Shown here one piece after another: positions 1 through 12,621 of a stretch of DNA of 64,000 nt. The DNA comes from Pseudomonas citronellolis (GTDB taxonomy: Bacteria; Pseudomonadota; Gammaproteobacteria; Pseudomonadales; Pseudomonadaceae), in assembly GCF_900112375.1 (NCBI RefSeq), contig NZ_FOLS01000018.1:62001-126000 (forward strand). Reading direction: 5' to 3'. The position numbers and the translations under genes are program-made. How positions within the stretch are numbered: position 1 is the first letter of the stretch; the number at the start of each line of letters is the position of its first letter. Under the pieces are notes generated by a model that made no database searches, was not told the DNA's origin, and saw nothing but the letters and a program-made list of their open reading frames with translations.

Positions 1-556
1 TGAAGCCGCCCGAATAGCCGTTCTTCAGGCGCACGAAGGGGTTGTAGCTGACCAGCCGCAGGTCGTCGATTTCCTTGCGCGTGGCTGCGTCCAGGCTCTG
101 GTAGGCGAGCGCCAGGTTGGTGAACAGGGTTTCGCCGCCCTGGCTCGGCACTTCCAGCGCGTAGAGGAAGGAGCCGGAGGAGGGCAGCGGCGTCCACTGG
201 TGGTCGATGTGCGCGGGCAGGGCGAAGTTGCCCAGTTCGCCATCGCCGGTATTGGCCACCTTGACGATGTCCGGGGCCTTGCCGTCGACGCCGGAAGACA
301 GCACCGGCACGTCCGCCGGCGGCTGGAACACCGCGCCGAACAGGGTGGCGAAATTCAGGTACTGCCGATCGTCCAGTTGCTGGTTCCTGAAGATGAGAAT
401 GTGGTGGTCGCGGTGGGCCTGCTTGATCGCCAGAATCTGCTCGGGCGTCAGCGGCTGGCGTGCGTCCAGGCCGCGGACCTCGGCGCCCAGCGGGGCGTCG
501 AGGGGGATGATGGTGAAGGGTTCGGGGGTGATCTTCAGGGCGGAGGATTGGCTCAT
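1..556 (-). CDS. TauD/TfdA-family 2-oxoglutarate dioxygenase (3' part outside window)
   Basis: Reading the minus strand from the ATG at 556-554 gives 185 residues with no stop before the window edge, so the C-terminal part is missing. The family couples decarboxylation of 2-oxoglutarate to hydroxylation of sulfonates, sulfate esters or related acids, releasing sulfite or sulfate in the cytoplasm. The iron-binding H-x-D motif is His116-Ile-Asp118 (in AHIDHQWT); the distal His and the Arg lie off the window. It follows atsK on the same strand after a 221-bp gap holding a repeat, so it may be the last gene of the sftP-atsK transcript. The specific substrate cannot be read from the sequence. Confidence 0.85.
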   Translation of the reverse strand, partial: MSQSSALKITPEPFTIIPLDAPLGAEVRGLDARQPLTPEQILAIKQAHRDHHILIFRNQQLDDRQYLNFATLFGAVFQPPADVPVLSSGVDGKAPDIVKVANTGDGELGNFALPAHIDHQWTPLPSSGSFLYALEVPSQGGETLFTNLALAYQSLDAATRKEIDDLRLVSYNPFVRLKNGYSGGF

Positions 557-586
557 GCTTGGGTGCTCCGTATCGGGTTTGGGTTG

Positions 587-760
587 CCCTCTCCCCAGCC
601 CTCGGCTGCGCGCCCCGCCCTGAAGGGAGAGGGGGCTTGTCCGTGCCAAGAGAAGGAACGCTTTCAGTCGGAAACCAACGGTGCTGCCGGCTGACTCTGA
701 AATATCCGAGTACTCTGAACGGTCCCCTCTCCCTTCAGGGAGAGGGTTAGGGAGAGGGGG
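587..760. repeat. Dispersed intergenic repeat, copy 1 of about 174 bp
   Basis: The unit begins with a CCCTCTCCCC...GGGAGAGGGGG hairpin, has a variable centre, and ends with CCCTCTCCCTTCAGGGAGAGGG. A second copy in the same orientation lies at 38967-39139. The first 60 bases and last 45 are nearly identical while the middle has diverged. It fills the gap between atsK and the truncated dioxygenase, and its hairpins may end or stabilise the atsK transcript. Confidence 0.8.
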
Positions 761-777
761 CTCTTGAGAATCAGGAC

Positions 778-1680
778 TCAAACTTTCCTGACAGTCCGGC
801 TCCGCTGCCCATCCACCCCCACCGGCACCTCACCGGCCAAGGTCACACGCCGCACGATGCGCGGCTGGGTGCCGTAGTCGTCCACCGCGTAGTGCTGGGT
901 GGCGCGGTTGTCCCAGATGGCCACGTCGCCGGCCTGCCAGCGCCAGCGCACGGTGTTCTCCAGGCGGGTGACGTGGCTCTGCAGCACCGCGAAGAGGTGC
1001 TGGGAGTCGTGCTGCGACAGGCCCTTCAGGCGCTTCACGAAGTGCCCCAGCAGCAGGTTGCGTTCGCCGCTGACGGGGTGCACGCGCACCACCGGGTGCT
1101 CGGTCTCGTAGACGGTGGAGGTGAACACCTTGCGGTACTGCTCCAGGCGCGCCGGGTCGGCGTTGGGTTTGATGGCGGCGTAGTCGTATTCATTGCTGTG
1201 CACCGCCCAGAGCTTGTCGGCCAGGGCCTTGAGTTCGTCGCTGAGGTCGTCGTAGGCGCTCGCGGTGTTGGCCCAGACGGTGTCGCCACCGGCTTCCGGG
1301 GCCGCCACGTTGCGCAGGATCGAGGCCTTCGGGTAGGCCTCGACGAAGGTCACGTCGGTGTGCCAGGAGTTGGCCCGGCGGCCTTCGGCGCCGTCCAGTT
1401 CGAGCAGGTATTCGGTGCCGTCGCGCACCGGCACCGTCGGGTGCGCCACCGGCTCGCCGAGCAGCTTGGCGAAGGCTTCCTGGCCCTGGTCGTCGAGCTG
1501 GCTCTGGCCGCGGAAGAAAATCACCTTGTGCTTCACCAGGGCGGCCTGGATGGCCTCGACCGTGGCTGTATCCAGCTGGCCGGAAAGCGTCACCCCGCGG
1601 ATCTCGGCGCCGATGCGCCCGGCCACCGGGTGGATGTCGAGTTGTACGGCGGGTTGAATGGCTTGTGCTGCGTTGCTCAT
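778..1680 (-). CDS. atsK: Alkylsulfatase, Fe(II)/2-oxoglutarate-dependent (AtsK)
   Basis: AtsK oxidises the carbon next to the sulfate of alkyl sulfate esters using O2 and 2-oxoglutarate, yielding aldehyde, succinate, CO2 and inorganic sulfate for sulfur nutrition. The 300-residue protein has the full facial triad: His107-x-Asp109 in NSWHTDV and His263 in ATQHYAVDDY, with Arg274 and Arg278 downstream for 2-oxoglutarate. Length and sequence match the P. putida S-313 AtsK that I recall, where the triad is shifted by one residue. It lies 60 bp after the TonB receptor on the same strand, so co-transcription is likely. Confidence 0.93.
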   Translation of the reverse strand: MSNAAQAIQPAVQLDIHPVAGRIGAEIRGVTLSGQLDTATVEAIQAALVKHKVIFFRGQSQLDDQGQEAFAKLLGEPVAHPTVPVRDGTEYLLELDGAEGRRANSWHTDVTFVEAYPKASILRNVAAPEAGGDTVWANTASAYDDLSDELKALADKLWAVHSNEYDYAAIKPNADPARLEQYRKVFTSTVYETEHPVVRVHPVSGERNLLLGHFVKRLKGLSQHDSQHLFAVLQSHVTRLENTVRWRWQAGDVAIWDNRATQHYAVDDYGTQPRIVRRVTLAGEVPVGVDGQRSRTVRKV

Positions 1681-1740
1681 CTCGTGTTCCTCATTGCTGT
1701 AGGTGGTACTGCAAGGAGCCGCGCGGGGCGGCGAGTGGGA

Positions 1741-4137
1741 TCAGAAGTCGTAGCGGACCGAGGCGCCCAGGGTGCGCGGCTGGCCCACCGAGGCGGTGTA
1801 GGAGCCGTTGATGCTGGCGAAGGCGGCCAGGTAGTAGTCCTTGTCGAAGGCGTTCTTCAGCCACACCGAGGCGTCCAGCTGGCCGTCGCCGAGGTCGTGG
1901 CGCACGCCCACGGAGAAGTTCGCCAGGCCGTAGCCGGGGATCTTCGAGAGTTCGGAATCGTCCAGGGTGCCCTCGGCCTCGGAGCGGTACGAATAGCTGG
2001 CGTTGACGTAGGGCTCGAAGCGGTTGGCCAACTGCCACTTGTATTCGCCGTTGAGGTTGGCGATCCATTTCGAGGCGCCGACCACGCGCTTGCCGGTGAG
2101 GTCGCAGCTGGCCGGGGCGCCGGGCTGGGTGCTGATCTCCGCCGGGCACGGGGCGTCCTTGAACGACAGGTAGCTGACGTCGTTGTAGGAGCCGTTGAAG
2201 TTCAGCGTCAGGCCGCGCAGCGGCAGGGCGGTGGCCTCCAGCTCCAGGCCGCGGGAGCGCACGCTGCCGGCGTTGGACAGCACCTGCACCAGTTGGGTGG
2301 AGCCGGCCGGCTGGTACAGGGTGGTGGCCTGGTAGCCGTGGATGCCGGTCCAGAAGATGTTGGCGTTGAGCTGCAGGCGGCGGTCGAGCAGCGTCGACTT
2401 GATCCCCAGTTCTGCATCGTTGGCGCGTTCCGGGCCGACCAGCAGTGAGTCGGCGCCAGCGGTCGGCGCGCTGGCCACCGCCAGGTTCACCCCGCCGGAC
2501 TTCTCGCCGTGGGACAGCGAGGCATAGCCCAGCAGCTCGTCGCTGAACTGGTAGCTCAGGCTGAGCAGTGCCGAGGGGGCGAAGCTGTAGACGCTGAGGT
2601 CGCCGGAATCGTAGGCGCCCAGTTGGCCGTTGCGCACCACCGCGCCGGCGCCGCTCACGGGCGCACCGCCCACCGGCGCGTAGCGCTTCACCTTGGCGTC
2701 CTTCTCCTCGTAGGTGCCACGCAGGCCGGCGGTGAAGTCGAGTTTGTCGGTGAGGTGCCAGGTGCCCTGGGAGAAGAGCGCGAAGCTGTCCGTCTCGATC
2801 TTGCCGTTGGCCTTGCTGGAGGTGTCGTTCAGGGCGTTGAGGTTGGTGCCCAGCAGGTAGCTGTCGGCGAAGGGGCCGTAGTCGGTGAAGGTCTTGTTGC
2901 CCAGGTTCTGGTTGAACGCGTAGGCGCCGACCACATAGTCGAAGGCGCCGCCGGTGGGCGAGGCCAGGCGGATTTCCTGGGAGAACTGGCGGTCGCGCAC
3001 CGCCACCCCGGTGTTGCGGATCGCCGAGACGTTCAACTGCTCGTCGTTGGCCGGGGTGAAGTTCCAGAAGCGGTAGGCGCTGATGGAGGTCAGGGTGAAG
3101 TCGTTGGCCAGCTTCCAGTTGGCCTCCACCGAACTGCCGCCCTGGTGCACGCTGACGTGCTGGCGGCTGTCGATGTTGACCTTGTGCCGGTCCGGATCGG
3201 CGATCGGCGAGGCGCCGACCAGCGCGGCGCGCTGCCAGAAGCGCGGGGCGGCGCCATAGACCACCATGCTGCCGTTGCTGGAGTCCTCCTCGTTGTACTC
3301 GCTGATCCAGCGCAGGCTGAAGTCCTCGCTGGGCTTGTACAGCAGCTGGCCGCGGATGCCCTGGCGCTCGCCGCCGTTGAGCTTGTTGTCGTCGTGGATG
3401 TTGGTGATGTAGCCGTCGCTGCGCGTGCGGTAGGCGGAAACGCGCCCGGCCAGCGCGTCGGTGAGCGGCCCGGAGACGGTACCGCGGCCCTGGAAGTAGC
3501 CTTCCTGGCCGCCGGAGACCTCCACCGTGCGCTCGGGGGTGAAGGTCGGCGCGCGGGTGCTGATGTTCAGCACGCCGGCGGTGGTGTTCTTGCCGAACAG
3601 GGTGCCCTGCGGGCCGCGCAGCAGTTCCAGCTGCTCGATGTCCAGCAGGTCGAACACAGCCATGCCCGGGCGGCCCAGGTAGACGTTGTCCAGGTAGACC
3701 CCGGCGGAGCCCTCCAGGCCGTCGCTGGCCGGGTTGTTGCCGATGCCGCGCACGGCGATGCTCGACTGGCGGGCGTGGATGTAGGCGACGTTGACGCTGG
3801 GCAGCACCTGCTGCAGGTCCTGCACCTTGGTGATGCGCTGGTTCTCCAGGGTGGCGCCGTCGAGCACGGTGATCGGCGTGGGCACCTTCTGCGAGTCTTC
3901 CTCGCGGCGCCGGGCGGTGACCGTGACCTTGCCCAGGGCGGTGGCCTGGGTGGTGGTGCCCTTGTCGGCGGCGCTGGCGGCCTCGGGCGTGGCGCTGGCC
4001 TCGTCCTGCTCGGCGGCCTGCAGCGGCAGCGCGCCGCCCAGGGCGAGCAGTAGGGCCAGGGCGTAGTCGGGGGCACCGGGCCGGGATCGGCCGGGGCGCA
4101 GCGTGAACGGGGTTTGCAGCGAAGCACTCTGGCTCAT
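1741..4137 (-). CDS. sftP: TonB-dependent outer-membrane receptor, sulfate-ester locus (SftP-like)
   Basis: This 798-residue protein is of normal length for a TonB-dependent transporter. A signal peptide covers about residues 1-42 (Ala-Ala cleavage site), then an acidic linker, a candidate TonB box near LGKVTVTARR, a plug domain to about residue 190, and a beta-barrel ending in the aromatic C-terminus SVRYDF. The start at 4137 is preceded by AAGGAAAA. Lying between an SftR-like regulator (divergent) and atsK (downstream, 60 bp) suggests it takes up aryl or alkyl sulfate esters rather than siderophores. In P. putida S-313 I recall a receptor named sftP in this setting; the ligand is inferred from context. 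Confidence 0.85.
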   Translation of the reverse strand: MSQSASLQTPFTLRPGRSRPGAPDYALALLLALGGALPLQAAEQDEASATPEAASAADKGTTTQATALGKVTVTARRREEDSQKVPTPITVLDGATLENQRITKVQDLQQVLPSVNVAYIHARQSSIAVRGIGNNPASDGLEGSAGVYLDNVYLGRPGMAVFDLLDIEQLELLRGPQGTLFGKNTTAGVLNISTRAPTFTPERTVEVSGGQEGYFQGRGTVSGPLTDALAGRVSAYRTRSDGYITNIHDDNKLNGGERQGIRGQLLYKPSEDFSLRWISEYNEEDSSNGSMVVYGAAPRFWQRAALVGASPIADPDRHKVNIDSRQHVSVHQGGSSVEANWKLANDFTLTSISAYRFWNFTPANDEQLNVSAIRNTGVAVRDRQFSQEIRLASPTGGAFDYVVGAYAFNQNLGNKTFTDYGPFADSYLLGTNLNALNDTSSKANGKIETDSFALFSQGTWHLTDKLDFTAGLRGTYEEKDAKVKRYAPVGGAPVSGAGAVVRNGQLGAYDSGDLSVYSFAPSALLSLSYQFSDELLGYASLSHGEKSGGVNLAVASAPTAGADSLLVGPERANDAELGIKSTLLDRRLQLNANIFWTGIHGYQATTLYQPAGSTQLVQVLSNAGSVRSRGLELEATALPLRGLTLNFNGSYNDVSYLSFKDAPCPAEISTQPGAPASCDLTGKRVVGASKWIANLNGEYKWQLANRFEPYVNASYSYRSEAEGTLDDSELSKIPGYGLANFSVGVRHDLGDGQLDASVWLKNAFDKDYYLAAFASINGSYTASVGQPRTLGASVRYDF

Positions 4138-4350
4138 CGTCTTTTCCTTGCATCAGGCACTGCCCGGCGGATCGCGGGCAACAGGGGGCCGCGCCATGCG
4201 GGGCATGGCGGAAACGGCTCTCTTCTAATCGGTGGGCGTCGTCCGGCGACGCCGGGGCTCAGCGGCTACAGCCGCGAGAGGGAAGCATTCGTGCCGGCAG
4301 CAGGCGTGGGGCGAAAGGGTGCAAGGCCATTGGGGGCTCCTGGTCGAGGG

Positions 4351-4394
4351 GCATATTCTTATTTCTTAAAAGAATAAATTTAAGTTTTATTCTT
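4351..4394. promoter_or_regulatory. AT-rich palindromic operator between sftR and sftP
   Basis: Two overlapping inverted repeats lie in this AT-rich island in a GC-rich genome. One is AAGAATAAA (4370-4378), a 7-base spacer, and TTTATTCTT (4386-4394), a perfect 9-bp match. The other is TTCTT-AA-AAGAA (4363-4374). The site is central in the 346-bp divergent gap and starts about 90 bp from the LysR start codon, a typical place for a LysR-type or CysB binding site controlling both genes. The rest of the gap (4138-4350) shows nothing else I can name. Confidence 0.55.
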
Positions 4395-4483
4395 CGTTGA
4401 CGGAATAAGAGCTTGCATTTAAAACCAGCGCATCCCCGACGGCAAATGCCTTTGTCCAATATTTTCAATGCCGGTAAAGCATC

Positions 4484-5404
4484 ATGGATCTGCGCCAACT
4501 GCGTTACTTCATCGCCCTCACCGAACACCGCAGTTTCGTCCGCGCGGCCGATGCCATGGGCATCACCCAGCCGGCCTTCAGCCGCAGCATCCAGGGCCTG
4601 GAGCAGGAGCTGGGCTGCCAGCTGGTGGACCGCGGCAGCAAGGAACTGCGCCCCACGCCGGAAGGCCAGGTGGTGCTGCAGCATGCGCTGCGCCTGGTGC
4701 AGGGCGCGGCCAACCTGACCCAGGAAATCACCCAGCTGAACAAGCTGGACGCCGGCGAGCTGCACTTCGGCTGCGGGCCGGCGCCGGCGCAGAAACTGGT
4801 GCCCGATGCGGTGGCGCGGCTGATCCGGCGCCACCCGCGGCTGCAGATCGATTTCCAGGTGGACAACTGGGAGCGCCTGTCGCGCAGCCTGCTGCGCGAC
4901 GAGATCGAATTCTTCATCGCCGACATCCGCCACTTCGAGGCCGACCCCGGCTTCCAGACACGGCCGCTGAGCCCGCGCCGGGGCTTCTTCTTCTGCCGCA
5001 GCGGGCATCCGCTGCTGGCCAAGGAGAGCCTGTCCACCAACGATCTGTTCGCCTACCCGCTGGCCTCGGCGCGGATGCCGCCGGGCATCCGCAAGCTGCT
5101 GGCCAACCTCAGCGGCAAGAGCGACCTGCAGGCGAACATCCAGTGCGAGCACCTGGGCTCGCTGGTGCGCATCGTCAGCCAGACCGATGCCATCGGCGTG
5201 GGCAGCGAGGATGGTTTGCGCCATGCGCTGGCCAATGGCGAGGTGGCGCGCCTGCATCTGCGCAATCTGCCGCATAACATCGACAGCCTGCAGGCGCGCT
5301 GTGGGATCGTCAGCCGTACCGGCTACCGCCTTTCGGCGGCGGCGCGGGCGTTGATCGAGATGTTGGTGGAGTTGGACGAGGAGGAGCGGAGTGCGGTGGC
5401 GTGA
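4484..5404 (+). CDS. sftR: LysR-type regulator of sulfate-ester genes (SftR-like)
   Basis: This 306-residue LysR-type transcription factor has an N-terminal winged helix-turn-helix (residues 1-60, beginning MDLRQLRYFIALTEHRSF with the usual TQPAFSRSIQGLE recognition helix) and a two-lobed effector domain (about 90-295). It is divergent from the TonB receptor, the usual layout for a regulator of its neighbour. In P. putida S-313 a LysR protein SftR activates sulfate-ester uptake and cleavage genes; the assignment here rests on locus context. It probably works alongside the global sulfur regulator CysB, which is not in the window. Confidence 0.85.
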   Translation: MDLRQLRYFIALTEHRSFVRAADAMGITQPAFSRSIQGLEQELGCQLVDRGSKELRPTPEGQVVLQHALRLVQGAANLTQEITQLNKLDAGELHFGCGPAPAQKLVPDAVARLIRRHPRLQIDFQVDNWERLSRSLLRDEIEFFIADIRHFEADPGFQTRPLSPRRGFFFCRSGHPLLAKESLSTNDLFAYPLASARMPPGIRKLLANLSGKSDLQANIQCEHLGSLVRIVSQTDAIGVGSEDGLRHALANGEVARLHLRNLPHNIDSLQARCGIVSRTGYRLSAAARALIEMLVELDEEERSAVA

Positions 5405-5429
5405 AGTGTTTGCGGGGAGGGGGCTGGGT

Positions 5430-5689
5430 GTAGGAGCGAGCTTGCTCGCGAACAGTGGTTACCGGTGACGTGGGGGTTGGGTTCAAGAGCGCCCTCTCCC
5501 CAGCCCTCTCCCGCAAGCGGGAGAGGGGGCTGTTCGGAGTGGGTGGGGAGTTCGGAGTCATCCTGATACTCCTATCTATCCCCGTCATTCCCGCGAACGC
5601 GGGACGCGGCTCCATCGCGAACAGCGCTTGCGCTGGCCCGAAGGGGAATAACCCAGTGACGGGCGGTTCGCGAGCAAGCTCGCTCCTAC
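5430..5689. repeat. BIME: inverted REP pair (type A)
   Basis: GTAGGAGCGAGCTTGCTCGC... at 5430-5453 and its reverse complement at 5666-5689 face each other. Between them lie a CCCTCTCCC/GGGAGAGGG hairpin (5488-5530) and the left arm of the 74-bp inverted repeat described at 5583-6095. No gene-like reading frame with a ribosome site is seen in 5405-6253. Confidence 0.8.
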
Positions 5690-6095
5690 GAAGAGCAAAA
5701 GCAAAAGCGCGTTCGCTCTTGGACTTCCAGAGAAACATCCGCGCGCACCGAAACGCCCCTTCAGAAGGCCGAGCGAAACCCGCGCTCAGGAGGTCATGCG
5801 ACATGGATGTCGCGAGAGCCCCGCGGGCTACAGGGACGTACCCTCGGGGCGGGCCTCCGTGGCGGGGGAGTTCGTGAGGGTAGCCCGGCTCCATCGGGCC
5901 CGTATGTCGGGGCAAGCGTTTTGGTTACTTTGGGGCGATTGCCAAAGTGACTCGCCCGAGGGGGCGAAACGAGAAATCTCCGCAGACTCGGAGCGGCGCG
6001 CTACACCCAAACAAGGCGTCTCTGGGTTATTCCCCTTCGGGCCAGCGCAAGCGCTGTTCGCGATGGAGCCGCGTCCCGCGTTCGCGGGAATGACG
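5583..6095. repeat. 513-bp element bounded by 74-bp perfect inverted repeats
   Basis: Bases 5583-5656 and 6022-6095 are exact reverse complements over 74 bp. They enclose 365 bp, most of which (5721-6007) is a 287-bp repeat with an inverted copy at 24140-24426. Terminal inverted repeats with no coding capacity resemble a MITE. The arms themselves contain smaller hairpins (for example CCCGCGAACGCGGG), so it could instead be a nested REP structure. No target duplication is evident at the edges. Confidence 0.75.
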
Positions 6096-6134
6096 AGGGT
6101 GGGAGGATGGCGCCTGACTGACACGCCGCTCAGG

Positions 6135-6195
6135 ACAGCCCCCTCTCCCTTCAGGGCGGGGCGCGCAGCCGAGGGTTGGGGAGAGGGCGCTCTAA
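6135..6195. repeat. CCCTCTCCC/GGGAGAGGG hairpin repeat
   Basis: This unit has the CCCTCTCCCTTCAGGGCGGG...GGGGAGAGGGC layout, an inverted relative of the arm found at 587-650 and 38967-39030. It lies just downstream of the atsR stop and could act in transcript 3' end formation. Confidence 0.65.
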
Positions 6196-6253
6196 AGCCC
6201 TGCCCCCGGCAAACTCCATCCGCGATTGAGCTCTCAGGCCGCTGAGGGCTCAA

Positions 6254-7315
6254 TCACTGCACCTGCGCCACCGGCTGCGCCGCAGCCAGCCTCGCGGCGC
6301 CGGCCAGGTAGTCCGGCCTGGCCCAGTCGGCGGCCTTGAAGTCGCGGCGGATCAGGCCGTACTGCCTGGCCGCCTGGATCGAGGCGTCGAGCTGGCCGAG
6401 GAAGCCGGCGTCCAGCTGTGGCGACAGGGCCTCGGCCAGTGGGCGGTCCTTGTATTCGGTCTGCAGGATGATCGGCGGGTAGCCGGCCTGGTTCGACACC
6501 AGGTCGATGAAGGCCGCGTGGTTGGCTTCGGCGCCGGCCCAGGCCAGGGCCTGCAGTTCCACCTTGAGCAGACGCTGGGTGATCTCCGGGTGGGCGTCGA
6601 CGAAGGCGCCGTTGCCTATCAGCACAGCCTGGAGGGTGCCGGCGCCGCCGAGGTCGCGGGTGCTCAGGGGGATTTCCGCCAGGCCTTTCTCGCGCAGGGC
6701 GAAGAGGCCGGCCAGGCCCCAGGTGGCGTCGATCTGCTTGGCCGCGAGGGCCGCCAGGGCGGCGTTGAAGTCCAGGCTGATGACCTTCAGGTCTTTCTCG
6801 CTCAGACCCGCGCTGGCCAGCGCGTTGTCGAACGACAGCTGGCTGGCGGTGCCGCGGAAGATGCCCACGCGCTTGCCCTTGAGGTCGGCCAGGGTCTTGA
6901 TCCCCGAGCCCGGCTGCACGCCCAGGTAGTGGTTGACGCCGCGCCCGGTGGCGGCCAGCAGACGGGTGTCCAGGCCGCTGGCCTTGCCGATGATGGCCGC
7001 CAGGTCGCCGAGGTAGGCGAAGTCCACCTGGCCGTTGGCGAAGGCCTCGTTGATCACCGGGCCGGCGCCCTTGAAGTGGGTCCACTTGATCTCGATGCCG
7101 TCTTTGGCGAACTCCTTCTCCAGCAGCTTGCGGGTATAGAGCACATCGACGAGGCCGCCGCCGGAATGGTTCTGCCCGGCGCCCACGTCGGGCACGGCGA
7201 TGCGGATTTCCTTCGGCGCCTCGGCGGCGCTGGTGAACGGGGCATAAGCACCGAGCAGCCCGGCGAGCACCGGGGCGGCGAAGAGCGACAGCAACTGGTG
7301 GGTGAGGGCCTTCAT
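6254..7315 (-). CDS. atsR: ABC importer substrate-binding protein for sulfate esters (AtsR)
   Basis: This 353-residue periplasmic binding protein of the SsuA/TauA (NMT1-like) family has a signal peptide at about residues 1-31 ending TSAAEAP. The mature chain starts with the family's IRIAVPDVGAGQ strand and contains FKGAGPVINEAFANGQVDFA and a ligand-loop region near GRGVNHYLGV. The start at 7315 follows AGGAGG. It is transcribed divergently from atsB-atsC, sharing a 241-bp AT-rich control region. It would deliver aryl or alkyl sulfate esters to AtsBC. Homologous proteins bind sulfonates, so ligand choice is inferred from the neighbouring sulfatase and AtsK genes. Confidence 0.87.
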   Translation of the reverse strand: MKALTHQLLSLFAAPVLAGLLGAYAPFTSAAEAPKEIRIAVPDVGAGQNHSGGGLVDVLYTRKLLEKEFAKDGIEIKWTHFKGAGPVINEAFANGQVDFAYLGDLAAIIGKASGLDTRLLAATGRGVNHYLGVQPGSGIKTLADLKGKRVGIFRGTASQLSFDNALASAGLSEKDLKVISLDFNAALAALAAKQIDATWGLAGLFALREKGLAEIPLSTRDLGGAGTLQAVLIGNGAFVDAHPEITQRLLKVELQALAWAGAEANHAAFIDLVSNQAGYPPIILQTEYKDRPLAEALSPQLDAGFLGQLDASIQAARQYGLIRRDFKAADWARPDYLAGAARLAAAQPVAQVQ

Positions 7316-7365
7316 GGCGCCTGCCTCCTGCGGGGGAATGGGAAAGGCACTAAGGCAGGTCGCGG

Positions 7366-7556
7366 GTGATTAATAAAATAATAAAAATTTATTTTTTAAT
7401 AATTTATGGAGATAAGTCAGTCAGCATCCGCGCTGCCGGGCGAATGCACGAAAGGCATAAAAAATATTCGTCGAATGCATTGGCTGCGCTGGGGAGGCTT
7501 CCCTTAAATGAGGGCTCTTAGCTCATAAATGCATTGATAGATTTTTTCATATTCCA
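7366..7556. promoter_or_regulatory. Divergent AT-rich control region of atsR and atsBC
   Basis: Bases 7371-7408 are almost entirely A/T and include AAAAAT-TT-ATTTTT (7383-7396). Further on are two copies of CGAATGCA (about 7441 and 7474) and CCCT-TAAATG-AGGG near 7501. This is the expected position for CysB or SftR binding under sulfate limitation. Promoter elements are not assigned exactly. Confidence 0.5.
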
Positions 7557-11712
<4,156 letters not shown>

Positions 11713-11726
11713 TGCGTTGAGCGACG

Positions 11727-11765
11727 AAAAAGCCCCGGGCAGCGATGCTCGGGGTTTTTGTTTTG
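11727..11765 (+). terminator. Rho-independent terminator after atsA
   Basis: AAAAAGCCCCG, a short loop, then CGGGGTTTTTG form a GC-rich stem followed by a T-run immediately after the atsA stop. Confidence 0.85.
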
Positions 11766-11793
11766 TAGTCCGCGGTACCAGGGAGGCACAGTT

Positions 11794-12084
11794 GTAGGAG
11801 CGGGCCCTGCCCGCGAATCGCGCGCAGGGCGCGCTCCTACATGGGAATGGCGACATCCGCGATGATTCGTCGTTGGGAACGGCGGGACAGGAAACACCAT
11901 CCCGCGTCAGCGCTGGGGGGCTCTTCGTAGGAGCGAGCTTGCTCGCGAACAGACTCCGCTGCAGGGCTCATTCGCGAGCAAGCTCTCTCCTACGAGAAGC
12001 CGTGCCTGCCCGTACGGTAGGAGCGGATCTTATCCGCGAATCGCGCCGGGATGCCCGGCTATCGCGGACAAGGTCCGCTCCTAC
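11794..12084. repeat. Cluster of three REP hairpins (types B, A, C)
   Basis: This gap holds a type B hairpin (GTAGGAGCGGGCCCTGCCCG..., 11794-11840), a type A pair (11927-11993, with one arm reading CTCTCTCC instead of CTCGCTCC) and a type C hairpin (GTAGGAGCGGATCTTATCCG..., 12017-12084). No coding potential beyond repeat-derived frames is seen in 11766-12121. Confidence 0.85.
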
Positions 12085-12121
12085 GGGGAAACGCGGCATA
12101 CCCAAGGCCCTTTCTCGAAGA

Positions 12122-12166
12122 TAAAAAAAGGCCGCTTTCCCCTGCCTGAGTTGAAGAAAGCGACCT
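12122..12166 (-). terminator. Rho-independent terminator after exbD
   Basis: Read on the minus strand, AGGTCGCTTTC and GAAAGCGGCCT form an 11-bp stem (one G-U pair), followed by seven T residues, 53 bp past the exbD stop. Confidence 0.85.
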
Positions 12167-12218
12167 GGAAGAACGGATGTTTCGATGGGGTATTACACGA
12201 AGAACCGCGCGGAACTTC

Positions 12219-12620
12219 TCAGCGCGCCGTGATCACCGACAGCTTGGTGATCCCGGCCTTTTCGATCGAGGCCATGGCCTTGGCCACCTGGCCGTAGTTC
12301 ACGCCCTCGTCGGCCTGCAGCTGCACGCGCAGTTCAGGTTCCTTGGCCTTGGCCGCCTCCAGGCTGCCCTGCAGCAGTTCGGGCTGGATTTCGTCCTTGT
12401 TGATGAACCACTTGCCGGCGCCGTCGATGCTGACCACCAGCGGGTCCTTGCGCTCCGGCGGGGCCACCGATTCGGTCTTGGGCAGGTTGATCGGGATGGC
12501 GTTGGTCAGCAGCGGCGCGGTGACGATGAACACCACCAGCAGCACCAGCATCACGTCCACCAGCGGGGTGACGTTGATCTCGGAAAGAACCTCGTCGCTG
12601 TCCTGAGTCGAGAAGGCCAT
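12219..12620 (-). CDS. exbD: Biopolymer transport protein ExbD
   Basis: ExbD is part of the inner-membrane proton-driven motor that energises TonB. The 133-residue protein has the family N-terminus INVTPLVDVMLVLLVVFIV, with one transmembrane helix (about residues 18-38) bearing the conserved Asp in PLVDVML, and a periplasmic domain. It starts 1 bp after the exbB stop, so the two are translated together. Order tonB-exbB-exbD and location match the PA0197-PA0199 (tonB2) system of P. aeruginosa as I recall it. Confidence 0.93.
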   Translation of the reverse strand: MAFSTQDSDEVLSEINVTPLVDVMLVLLVVFIVTAPLLTNAIPINLPKTESVAPPERKDPLVVSIDGAGKWFINKDEIQPELLQGSLEAAKAKEPELRVQLQADEGVNYGQVAKAMASIEKAGITKLSVITAR

Positions 12621-12621
12621 G

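Noticed and set aside
892-2448. Long plus-strand open frame opposite atsK and sftP (518 codons)
   Set aside because: Antisense to two well-supported genes, Val/Gly/Ala/His-rich composition typical of the complement of high-GC coding DNA, no domain.
1691-4153. 820-codon minus-strand frame overlapping sftP in another phase
   Set aside because: Pro/Arg/Gly-rich shadow of the TonB receptor; no signal peptide or motif.
5455-6253. Small open frames in the repeat-rich gap after sftR
   Set aside because: They consist of REP and hairpin sequence and appear equally on both strands; no ribosome sites.
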